Shown here: positions 1 through 7,472 of the stretch, piece by piece
How positions within the stretch are numbered: the stretch's first letter is position 1
Layout of the letters: each line of letters starts with the position of its first letter
DNA from: an uncultured Haloferula sp.
GTDB lineage: Bacteria > Verrucomicrobiota > Verrucomicrobiae > Verrucomicrobiales > Akkermansiaceae
Length of the DNA: 7,472 bases
Reading direction: 5' to 3'
Assembly: GCA_946481625.1 (NCBI GenBank)
Contig: CAMLOZ010000157.1
Span: 1-7,472 of the forward strand
Notes under the pieces: model-generated
Database searches by the model: none
Told to the model about the DNA's origin: nothing
What the model saw: only the letters and a program-made list of their open reading frames with translations
Translations under genes and position numbers: made by a program

Positions 1-527
1 AGGCCGAGCAAGCTGAGCCCGGCCATCATCATGATCCCGATGCCAGCGCCGAAGTAGCCGCCGTAAACCGCCACGCCGGTCTGGAAGGCGATGCCCCAGG
101 GTTTCGGGCGGTCCGGTTCCTCCTCCCCGGCGTGTTCGCCCCGCTTGCGCTTCAGCCAGCGCTGGATCGGGGCATTCAGGAGGAACAGGAGGGTGGCCAT
201 CAGCAGGAGCCAGGGGACCACGGTCTCGAAGACCGAGGGCGGGAGCGCGAGCAGCAGCATGCCGCCGCCGAGGCCCCCGAGCAGGCTGACGATGCCGAGG
301 GGCAGGATCCACGATTTCACCTCTGCCAGGCGCTTGCGGAAGGCCCAGACGCTGCCGGGCATGCCGACGAAGAGGGCGACGGTGGAAGTGGTATTGGCCA
401 GTACGGGTGAAAGGCCCGCCGTCATCAGTGCCGGGAAGGTCAGCATGGTGCCGCCGCCTGCCACGGCATTCATCACCGCCGCGAGGAATCCGGCGGCGAG
501 GACGATCCATTCGGCATGCGTGGGCAC
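1..527 (-). CDS. TauE/SafE (TSUP) family membrane transporter, N-terminal part, gene cut by window edge
   Basis: This is an integral inner-membrane permease of the TSUP family, whose members move sulfite, organosulfonates or other small anions; the substrate here cannot be told. The reverse strand is open for 175 codons and leaves the window. The first repeat shows the family signature: a hydrophobic helix with NAVAGGGTMLTFPAL at residues 20-34, followed by LANTTSTVAL (43-52). More membrane segments lie at about 73-95 and 103-119. A basic and acidic cytoplasmic-type loop (122-143) follows, and then the start of the second repeat, with YGGYFGAGIGI at 155-165, matching the internal duplication of the family. 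The start is GTG at 527-525: an in-frame TAA lies 15 codons upstream with no ATG between, and the first helix follows directly. No Shine-Dalgarno motif precedes it. It is divergent from the sulfatase gene. The family call is secure; the missing half prevents a subfamily call. Confidence 0.92.
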   Translation of the reverse strand, partial: MPTHAEWIVLAAGFLAAVMNAVAGGGTMLTFPALMTAGLSPVLANTTSTVALFVGMPGSVWAFRKRLAEVKSWILPLGIVSLLGGLGGGMLLLALPPSVFETVVPWLLLMATLLFLLNAPIQRWLKRKRGEHAGEEEPDRPKPWGIAFQTGVAVYGGYFGAGIGIMMMAGLSLLG

Positions 528-638
528 GGGCGGAGCAAAGCGGATTCGGGCGGCACCGCAACCCCGGGATTATCTTCCGCTTTTGGAAAAAGGGTGCCAC
601 ACTTTCCGTTCCGGTAACATGGTTGCATGTAGTCCTCG

Positions 639-2054
639 ATGAGATCCGGAATCCTCGCCTCGCTTCTCATGCTCCTCCCGCTGGCTGCGGCGGAGCGGCC
701 CAATATCGTGGTCGTGCTGATCGATGACATGGGCTGGGGAGACTTCTCGTGTTTCGGCAACCAGGAGGCGAGGACGCCGAACATCGACCGCTTGGCGGCG
801 GAGGGGCTCCGCTTCCGGCAGTTCTATGTGAATTCGCCGATCTGCTCGCCCTCGCGCTGTGCGCTGACCACCGGGCAGTATCCGCAGCGCTGGAGGATCA
901 CGTCCTTCCTGAACAACCGAGGCGACAACGAGCGGCGGGGGATGGCGCAGTGGCTGGATCCGAAGGCACCGAGCCTGGCGCGCGCGTTGAAGGCGGCGGG
1001 CTATGCGACCGGTCACTTCGGCAAGTGGCATATGGGCGGGCAGCGGGATGTGGACGAGGCGCCGGCGATTGCGGCCTACGGCTTCGATCAAAGCCTCACG
1101 AACTTCGAGGGCATGGGGCCGAAGCTGCTGCCGCTCACGTTGAAGCCCGGAGACAAGGAGCCGGGGAAGATCTGGGAGAACGCGGAGCGTCTCGGGGGTC
1201 CGGTGACCTGGATGCAGCGCTCGAAGATTACCAGCGGGTTCATCGATGCCGCGATCCCGTTCATCGACACGGCGGCGCGGGAGGGGAAGCCGTTCTTCAT
1301 CAACCTGTGGCCGGACGACGTGCACTCGCCCTTCTGGCCGCCGGTGGACCAGTGGGCGGAGGGCAAGCGCGGGATGTATCTTTCCGTGCTGCGGGAGATG
1401 GACCGGCAGTTCGGCAAGCTCTTCGATCACATCCGCGACACGCCGGCGCTGAAGGCCAACACGCTGGTACTGGTCTTCTCCGACAACGGGCCGGAGCCGG
1501 GGGCGGGTTCGGCGGGGAGTTTGCGCGGCACGAAGGGGACGCTGTTGGAGGGAGGGATCCGTTCGCCGTTGATCGTGTGGGGGCCGGGCTTGATCGATGC
1601 CGGGAAGGCGGGGACGGCGAACGACGCTTCGGTCTTCGCGGCCTTCGATCTCGCGCCTTCCTTGCTGAAGATCGCTTCGGTGGATGCGACCGCGGTGTCA
1701 TTCGATGGCGAGGATGTTTCCGCGACCTTGTTAGGGAAGTCGCGGGCCTCGCGGAAGGCACCGATCTTCTGGCGTCGCCCGCCGGATCGCAAGGTGGTGG
1801 ACGGTCCGAAGCCGGACCTCGCGGTGCGCGAGGGGAACTGGAAGCTGCTGTGCGATTACGACGGCTCGAAGGCGCGGCTTTTCGATCTCGATGCCGATCC
1901 GGCGGAAGGGAAGAATGTGGCGGCGGAGCAAGCGGAGCTGGTGGGGAGGCTATCGGAGGCGGTGATCGCGTGGCATCGGTCGATGCCGGAGGACAAGGGG
2001 GCGGAGCTGGGGGAAGCGCCGCCGCCGAAGAAAGGGAAGAAGCCGGAGCGGTGA
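639..2054 (+). CDS. Secreted cysteine-type sulfatase (arylsulfatase / N-acetylgalactosamine-6-sulfatase-like)
   Basis: This enzyme hydrolyses sulfate esters, probably on a sulfated polysaccharide or glycan outside the cytoplasm. A signal peptide is visible: hydrophobic residues 5-18, with likely cleavage after AAA-18. The alkaline-phosphatase-type fold starts at once, with metal ligands D29 and D30 (IDDMGWGD). The sulfatase signature CSPSR lies at 69-73; C69 is the residue converted to formylglycine and R73 its stabilising arginine. GKWHMG at 128-133 supplies K129 and H131. DDVHSP at 226-231 supplies H229. SDNG at 281-284 gives the second metal pair, D282 and N283, and K299 follows in RGTKGTLLEGG. 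The C-terminal subdomain includes the typical LFDLDADPAE stretch and ends in a Pro/Lys-rich tail. At 471 residues it is full length for the family. The ATG at 639 is the only start available, because an in-frame TAG lies at 630-632. Maturation needs a formylglycine-generating enzyme, which is not in this window. The exact substrate is unknown. Confidence 0.95.
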   Translation: MRSGILASLLMLLPLAAAERPNIVVVLIDDMGWGDFSCFGNQEARTPNIDRLAAEGLRFRQFYVNSPICSPSRCALTTGQYPQRWRITSFLNNRGDNERRGMAQWLDPKAPSLARALKAAGYATGHFGKWHMGGQRDVDEAPAIAAYGFDQSLTNFEGMGPKLLPLTLKPGDKEPGKIWENAERLGGPVTWMQRSKITSGFIDAAIPFIDTAAREGKPFFINLWPDDVHSPFWPPVDQWAEGKRGMYLSVLREMDRQFGKLFDHIRDTPALKANTLVLVFSDNGPEPGAGSAGSLRGTKGTLLEGGIRSPLIVWGPGLIDAGKAGTANDASVFAAFDLAPSLLKIASVDATAVSFDGEDVSATLLGKSRASRKAPIFWRRPPDRKVVDGPKPDLAVREGNWKLLCDYDGSKARLFDLDADPAEGKNVAAEQAELVGRLSEAVIAWHRSMPEDKGAELGEAPPPKKGKKPER

Positions 2055-2114
2055 GATGCCTTCCCGGCGGGCGCATCCGCTTGACCGCTACGGTGTGCTC
2101 GCGAGAATCCCCGC

Positions 2115-2804
2115 ATGGTCGTCATCGCCCTACACACGGCGCCCGCGCGCGATATCGCTCCCCAAGGTAGCGGCGAGTGGTGGGACAAGGAATGGCGGAC
2201 AGGCTTCCACAAGCACGCGCAGGAGGGGCCGCGATGGCTCGGCTACCAAGGTTTTCGCGGCGATGAGGTGGCCGATACCCGGGTTCACGGCGGTGTGGAC
2301 AAGGCGGTGTGCGTGTATCCTTCGGAGCATTATCCGTATTGGAAAGCGGAGGCGGTTCCCGAGGTGACGCTCGGCGGCTTCGGCGAGAACCTGAGCACGC
2401 GCGGCCTGTTGGAAGACGAGGTGTGCATCGGCGACGTGTTCTCGCTCGGAGAGGCCGTGGTCCAGATTTCGCAACCGCGGCAGCCATGCTGGAAGCTGGC
2501 GCGGCGCTGGCGGGTGAAGGATCTCACCGCGCGGGTGGAACGCACGGGGAAGACCGGCTTCTATTTCCGGGTACTGCAGCACGGGCATGTGCAAGCGGGC
2601 GATCATTTGCGGTTGTTAGAGAGGCCTTGTCCGCGGTGGGCCGTGTCCGTGTGCAACCGGATCATGCACGAGCGGGAGGGTGGAGCGGAAGCGGCGCGGG
2701 AACTCGCCGCGTGCCGCGAGCTTTCGGGAAGCTGGAAGGACGGCCTGTGGGCGCGGGCTTCCGCGGGAGCGGGAGATGCCGGGGCGCGGAGGGAGCAACC
2801 TTAG
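2115..2804 (+). CDS. yiiM: MOSC domain protein of the YiiM type
   Basis: This is a cytoplasmic molybdenum-cofactor-binding MOSC protein. The E. coli homologue YiiM (224 residues) reduces N-hydroxylated base analogues such as 6-N-hydroxylaminopurine; that activity is known for the family and only inferred here. The protein shows the conserved blocks in order: GDEVADTRVHGGVDKAVCVYP (residues 49-69), GFGENLSTRGLLEDEVCIGD (88-107), and QPRQPCWK (120-127), with C125 as the expected cofactor ligand. RVLQHGHVQAGD follows. A C-terminal region from about 173 to 215 (CPRWAVSVCN onward) fits the YiiM three-helix domain. The last 15 or so residues are a low-complexity Ala/Gly/Arg tail. The ATG at 2115 is the only start after an in-frame TGA at 2082-2084. 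The gene begins 60 bases after the sulfatase stop with no clear terminator between, so co-transcription is possible. The symbol is given by similarity to the YiiM blocks only. Confidence 0.9.
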   Translation: MVVIALHTAPARDIAPQGSGEWWDKEWRTGFHKHAQEGPRWLGYQGFRGDEVADTRVHGGVDKAVCVYPSEHYPYWKAEAVPEVTLGGFGENLSTRGLLEDEVCIGDVFSLGEAVVQISQPRQPCWKLARRWRVKDLTARVERTGKTGFYFRVLQHGHVQAGDHLRLLERPCPRWAVSVCNRIMHEREGGAEAARELAACRELSGSWKDGLWARASAGAGDAGARREQP

Positions 2805-2830
2805 CGCCATTCCGCCGCGGCTGGCAGGAG

Positions 2831-2856
2831 CGAAAGGACGGTTTCACCACCTTTCG
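2831..2856 (+). terminator. Hairpin after the MOSC gene, possible terminator
   Basis: CGAAAGG (2831-2837) is the exact reverse complement of CCTTTCG (2850-2856). Inside it, GGT and ACC can pair around a TTC loop, giving ten base pairs with a small internal bulge. It begins 27 bases after the MOSC stop and ends 70 bases before the next start codon. No T-run follows (GTGTATTTACC), so it may be a weak terminator or a processing or regulatory hairpin rather than a classical intrinsic terminator. The rest of the 2805-2926 gap shows nothing convincing: TATTTA at 2860-2865 has no -35 partner at proper spacing. Confidence 0.4.
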
Positions 2857-2926
2857 GTGTATTTACCCGAACCGCGAGGTTTGAGCAGGGTCGGGGCTAC
2901 CGTTCAGGAACAATTCCCTCCATTCG

Positions 2927-5191
2927 ATGAAAGCATTTCTAACACTCCTCGTGGCGCTGGTTTCGGCTGTCGCCGCGCCTGCAGCGGAAGCGCTCCGATC
3001 CCCATCCTCTTACTTCGACACCCATGGAAGATTCACCGTGGAGGTGGACGTGCCGGCAGGGTCGCGGCATGCGGTGCTGGAAGCCCATGTCGCCGGTCCG
3101 CCGATGTCGTGGCGGCGCTTGGTGTCGGGGCCGATCGACGGTCGCGCGGCGCGGGTGATCTTCCGTCTTCCTCCCGCGTTCAGTTCCCGGGAGATCGTCC
3201 GGGCGAAGACCGGTCCGGAGACGACCGTGCCGGTGGCGGAGTTGAGTGATCCCTCGCTCTTCACGGTGCTTTATGAGAGTCCGATCGGCGAGCGGGTGAA
3301 ACTGGACTTCCTGGGCGCTGCCGCGGCGAAGATGCGGGAGTGGGCCGCGCTGCCGCGTGCGGAGTACCAAGCCAATTTGATCGCTTGGGCGGAGGCGAAC
3401 CCGCTGGTGTCGGAGGCGCTGGTATCCATGCCCGCGGACAATGTGTCGGTCCGCTTCACCGATGGCGACATCTGCGTGCTGCTCAACAAGCAGCGGGGAT
3501 CCGAGCCGCTTTCCCCGGAGTTCGCTCCGGCGGATGCGTTTCGAGAAGCGCCCGCGTCCGATGAGAAGACGTCCCCTTCATCAGGCCCGATCAGCAGCTT
3601 CGGCCCGACGGGCTTGGGGCTTCCGGCCAGCAAGCATGCCGTCACGGCCCATTCGCTGGAATCCATCTTCCCCGATTCCGCGCCCGTCATCGGCGATTGG
3701 CTGGCGACCGCGGGTTACGACGTGAAGAAATTCAGCGGGACCACGGTGAGCGCCGTGAAGGGATGGTTCTCCGCGGCCCCGCTCGGCGTGCTCTTCTGGC
3801 ATGTCCACGGTTGCTCCTTCAAGAGGGATAACGGCACCGAGACCGTGGCCTTGGTCACCCGCCAATTCGCGAGCGAGGCCCTGAGCCAGGGGGACTACAA
3901 GACGATGCGGCAGAGCGGCGAACTGGGCCTCGCGATCGATGCCGGCCAGACGGTGCCGTATTACATGATCACCAGCGATTTCGTCCGCAACCACATGCGC
4001 TTCGCGGCGAATTCGCTGGTCGTGATCGATGCCTGCTACGGCTCGAACGCGGACCTCGCGAACGCCTTCATCGCCGCGGGCGCGGGCTCGTATGCGAGCT
4101 GGGACTGGGAGTCGGGGAAGCAGAGCGGTGAACCGTGCCGGAAGATCTTCGACCGCATGCTGGGCATGAACATGGAGACTCCGGTGTCCGCGGTGAAGGA
4201 GCGCTCCTTTTCCCAGCCGATCGTGCAGACCTGGATGTGGCAGAGGAAGTACGACTTCGACCCGAGTCCGAAGTATCCGAACCAGACGCGATCGAATGCG
4301 ACGCTGATCTGGAAGCATCATCCGCAGAACCCGGCGCACATCCTGAAGCCCGCGATCATCCGCATCCTCAACCAGGTCGCGAGCCCGGGCCAGCGTTTCA
4401 GCGCGCTCATGATCGAGGGCGAGTTCGGGGACGATCCCGGCGAAGGAAAGCGGAACGTCACCTGGGGCGGCCAGTTGCAGCAGGTGCTGAGATGGGAAGG
4501 CGCGAACCGGATCTACGTCCGCATCCCGAACCCCGCGCCGGTCGGCAGCGTGCAGGTGCTGGTCAACCGCGGCTACAACAGCCGGAGCAACGAGGTGCCG
4601 ATCACGCAGTGGACGGTGCCCTTCACTTGGGTCTACAAGGACGCGGGAAGCCTGACCCAGAAGATGGAGCTGAACGTGAAGTTCCGTGCGGATCTTCATG
4701 GCGAGCGGGCCTACCCGGAGGATCCGGTGACGTATTCGTCCGCGAACTTCTGGTGCATCGCGGACTGCACCGGCACTCTCACCGCCTCCGGCATTTACAG
4801 CCCGATGGAAGGGGTGACCCTGAGCTACAGCGGAGGCTCGACCCTGAAGTCCTACGACTTGGCGAGCGAACAGGTGCCCGAGGGGCATCTGATCACGAAC
4901 TCGGGGGAAATGAAGGGCAACGGGACTTTCGCTTCGTTCGATCTCAGCGCAGGCGGGGAGTACAAGGCGACCTACACCTATGCCCTGCCGGAAGGGACTT
5001 TCTCGGAGACGGTGACGGAGTCGTCCGGCTTCAGCAGCCCGGACTACTTCGTGCCCCTGCCGAGCTTCAATTCCACCTCCTTCGTCTTCAGGGCGGGCAG
5101 CAAGACCCTTCCCACGGGTTCGGGGTCGGCGACGCTGTCCTGGCCGGCCACCGGGGCGGTGGCGGTGCCGACGGCGGAGACCCCGCGGTGA
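2927..5191 (+). CDS. Exported caspase-like (clan CD peptidase fold) protein with IPT/TIG-like domain
   Basis: I do not recognise a named family; the domain calls below come from motif reading. A signal peptide is clear (residues 1-20, hydrophobic 4-17, AxA-type site before E21), so it is exported. Residues 28-115 look like an all-beta N-terminal region. A Ser/Pro/Gly linker (about 211-235) precedes a caspase/gingipain/CHAT-like core at about 236-415. That core has a helix IGDWLATAGYDVKKFSG, then strand LGVLFWHVHGC with H294-G295, then strand SLVVIDACYGS with C370. Next comes AFIAAGAGSYASWDW, the strand after the catalytic Cys that CHAT-type domains also carry. H294/C370 would be the catalytic dyad; the 76-residue spacing is longer than in caspases. 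Residues 475-562 fit an IPT/TIG Ig-like fold (start PAIIRILNQV, ending SNEVPITQW). Residues 563-754 are beta-rich and unassigned, with a possible C610/C614 disulfide. No PEP-CTERM or LPXTG signal is visible. An in-frame TGA at 2882-2884 leaves only ATG 2927. It appears monocistronic. Confidence 0.9.
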   Translation: MKAFLTLLVALVSAVAAPAAEALRSPSSYFDTHGRFTVEVDVPAGSRHAVLEAHVAGPPMSWRRLVSGPIDGRAARVIFRLPPAFSSREIVRAKTGPETTVPVAELSDPSLFTVLYESPIGERVKLDFLGAAAAKMREWAALPRAEYQANLIAWAEANPLVSEALVSMPADNVSVRFTDGDICVLLNKQRGSEPLSPEFAPADAFREAPASDEKTSPSSGPISSFGPTGLGLPASKHAVTAHSLESIFPDSAPVIGDWLATAGYDVKKFSGTTVSAVKGWFSAAPLGVLFWHVHGCSFKRDNGTETVALVTRQFASEALSQGDYKTMRQSGELGLAIDAGQTVPYYMITSDFVRNHMRFAANSLVVIDACYGSNADLANAFIAAGAGSYASWDWESGKQSGEPCRKIFDRMLGMNMETPVSAVKERSFSQPIVQTWMWQRKYDFDPSPKYPNQTRSNATLIWKHHPQNPAHILKPAIIRILNQVASPGQRFSALMIEGEFGDDPGEGKRNVTWGGQLQQVLRWEGANRIYVRIPNPAPVGSVQVLVNRGYNSRSNEVPITQWTVPFTWVYKDAGSLTQKMELNVKFRADLHGERAYPEDPVTYSSANFWCIADCTGTLTASGIYSPMEGVTLSYSGGSTLKSYDLASEQVPEGHLITNSGEMKGNGTFASFDLSAGGEYKATYTYALPEGTFSETVTESSGFSSPDYFVPLPSFNSTSFVFRAGSKTLPTGSGSATLSWPATGAVAVPTAETPR

Positions 5192-5202
5192 GGGAAATCG
5201 CG

Positions 5203-5218
5203 ACCCGGGGCACCGGGT
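5203..5218 (+). terminator. Short GC-rich hairpin after the caspase-like gene, possible terminator
   Basis: ACCCGG (5203-5208) pairs with CCGGGT (5213-5218) across a four-base GGCA loop, starting 12 bases after the stop codon at 5191. The position suits transcript termination, but the stem is only six pairs and is followed by GTCTCCCCC rather than a T-run, so the call is tentative. Confidence 0.3.
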
Positions 5219-5257
5219 GTCTCCCCCTGGCGCCGCGGCCATGCGGATCACCTTGGC

Positions 5258-5286
5258 GGAATCCGGGATTGAAAATCCCGGTTTCC
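5258..5286 (+). promoter_or_regulatory. Strong hairpin in the thrS leader
   Basis: CCGGGATT (5263-5270) is perfectly complementary to AATCCCGG (5274-5281) around a GAA loop. The stem continues beyond one T-T mismatch with GGAA (5258-5261) against TTCC (5283-5286), giving twelve pairs in total. It ends 19 bases before the thrS ATG. No T-run follows, so it is less like an intrinsic terminator than like a 5' leader structure. Its closeness to the start codon would allow it to affect ribosome loading. E. coli thrS is autoregulated through leader structures, but the GAA loop here does not resemble a tRNA-Thr anticodon mimic. It could also serve as terminator for the upstream gene. No promoter could be made out in 5192-5305. 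Confidence 0.45.
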
Positions 5287-5305
5287 GATCCAATCTCCCC
5301 GCCCC

Positions 5306-7180
<1,875 letters not shown>

Positions 7181-7198
7181 ACTGCCAAGGGAGCGACC

Positions 7199-7228
7199 AG
7201 GTCTCCGGCCGACCTTTTGGTTAATTTT
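7199..7228 (+). terminator. Probable terminator of thrS
   Basis: AGGTC (7199-7203) pairs with GACCT (7211-7215) across a seven-base loop, 18 bases after the thrS stop. It is followed directly by a T-rich stretch (TTTTGGTTAATTTT, reaching 7228), which is unusual in this GC-rich window. The stem is only five pairs, so termination strength is uncertain, but stem plus T-tract in this position fits an intrinsic terminator. Confidence 0.45.
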
Positions 7229-7245
7229 CCCCCGAAAAATCCCGC

Positions 7246-7276
7246 TTGCCCGGATAGCTCGGGAGTCGTATATACT
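7246..7276 (+). promoter_or_regulatory. Candidate sigma70-type promoter
   Basis: TTGCCC at 7246-7251 is followed after 17 bases by TATATA (7269-7274), or after 19 bases by TATACT (7271-7276). Such an AT-rich hexamer is rare in this window. It lies downstream of the thrS terminator-like hairpin and 48 bases or more before the first ATG of the partial reading frame at 7324, so it would drive the gene leaving the right edge. Confidence 0.4.
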
Positions 7277-7296
7277 TCCGCCAGTCGCCCGCGAAG

Positions 7297-7310
7297 CAGG
7301 GATATCCCTG
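7297..7310. promoter_or_regulatory. Perfect 14-bp palindrome, possible operator
   Basis: CAGGGATATCCCTG reads identically on both strands and does not extend further (G at 7296 against G at 7311). It sits about 20 bases after the candidate -10 element and 14 bases before the ATG at 7324. That places it in the expected early transcribed region, where a dimeric repressor could bind. As RNA it could instead form a five-pair hairpin with an ATAT loop. Chance occurrence is possible. Confidence 0.4.
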
Positions 7311-7323
7311 GCCACCGCGCCTC

Positions 7324-7472
7324 ATGCGACTTCCGGCGGAAGCGCCACCTGATGATTTTATTGGAACGATACTCGAAGAATCCGCTGACCGGCCGTTGGG
7401 GCCGCTCAAGCGTATGCGGCACCGTATGATCTCCGATCCGGGCCGACGTTCCACGAACCCCTTCGCAGGCGA
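7324..7472 (+). CDS. Start of an unidentified gene, cut by right window edge
   Basis: This frame is open from 7258, just after a TAG at 7255-7257, to the window end; its first ATG is 7324. It gives 49 complete codons beginning MRLPAEAPPDDFIGTILEE and ending RRSTNPFAG. In-frame ATGs at 7414 and 7426 are alternative starts. The predicted peptide is acidic at first and Arg-rich later, with no signal peptide or membrane segment. I do not recognise it. Bacterial thrS is often followed by infC (initiation factor IF-3), and a short basic N-terminal stretch would suit an IF-3 start at 7414 or 7426, but no diagnostic IF-3 motif is inside the window. The first codons use bases less GC-biased than the other genes here, which weakens the 7324 start. 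It would be read from the promoter-like element at 7246-7276. Confidence 0.4.
   Translation, partial: MRLPAEAPPDDFIGTILEESADRPLGPLKRMRHRMISDPGRRSTNPFAG

Noticed and set aside
586..599. Sigma54-like element on the minus strand upstream of the TSUP gene (TGGCAC then TTCC)
   Set aside because: The -24 half matches but the -12 half has CC in place of the essential GC.
615..620. TAACAT as a -10 box for the sulfatase
   Set aside because: No -35-like hexamer lies 15-19 bases upstream, so the support is too weak.
91..642. Plus-strand frames over the first 640 bases
   Set aside because: The minus strand here encodes a clear TSUP transporter with both GGG-type repeat motifs, so the plus-strand frames are shadows.
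570..1430. Minus-strand frame of 286 codons over the sulfatase start
   Set aside because: Antisense shadow; it would also overlap the divergent promoter region, and its product has no recognisable domain.
749..2170. Plus-strand frame of 473 codons overlapping the sulfatase
   Set aside because: It is Gly/Ala/Arg-rich shadow sequence in another frame of a gene with all sulfatase motifs.
7225..7238. Small TTTTC/GAAAA hairpin after thrS
   Set aside because: Five mostly A-T pairs with a CCCC loop are too unstable to call as an independent element; the T-rich part is better explained as the tail of the 7199-7215 hairpin.
7330..7342. Dyad CTTCCGGCGGAAG
   Set aside because: Arms of six around a single central base cannot form an RNA hairpin with a usable loop, and it falls inside the probable reading frame; such GC-rich dyads are frequent by chance here.

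Overview
The window is GC-rich DNA and looks like an ordinary chromosomal segment. A plausible source is the Verrucomicrobiota (a Luteolibacter-like or Haloferula-like member). This is inferred from a secreted formylglycine-type sulfatase typical of Planctomycetes/Verrucomicrobia, a threonyl-tRNA synthetase without its usual N-terminal TGS domain, and the absence of Shine-Dalgarno motifs. No database comparison was possible. No tRNA, rRNA, CRISPR array, insertion sequence or phage gene was seen.

Layout. Positions 1-527 (minus) hold the N-terminal 175 codons of a TauE/SafE (TSUP) membrane transporter that runs off the left edge. A 111-base divergent intergenic region separates it from a secreted cysteine-type sulfatase (639-2054, plus). 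This is followed after 60 bases by a YiiM-type MOSC-domain protein (2115-2804). After a short hairpin-bearing gap comes a 754-residue exported protein (2927-5191). It has a caspase-like (clan CD) core with a His/Cys pair, then an IPT/TIG-like Ig fold and an unassigned C-terminal region. A 114-base gap with two hairpins leads to thrS (5306-7180), which has complete editing, catalytic and anticodon-binding domains but no TGS domain. The last 292 bases hold a terminator-like hairpin, a promoter-like element, a perfect 14-bp palindrome and the likely start of another gene that leaves the window at the right edge.

How the genes relate. The sulfatase and MOSC gene may be co-transcribed. The divergently placed TSUP transporter makes a sulfur-related link with the sulfatase conceivable but unproven. 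The caspase-like protein is the least explained gene: it combines a signal peptide, a protease-type fold and Ig-like modules, which suggests an envelope or extracellular role. thrS is housekeeping and appears to be its own unit, with a hairpin just upstream of its start codon. The main points worth following are the caspase-like/TIG protein, the TGS-less ThrRS and its leader hairpin, and the palindrome-bearing promoter region after thrS.
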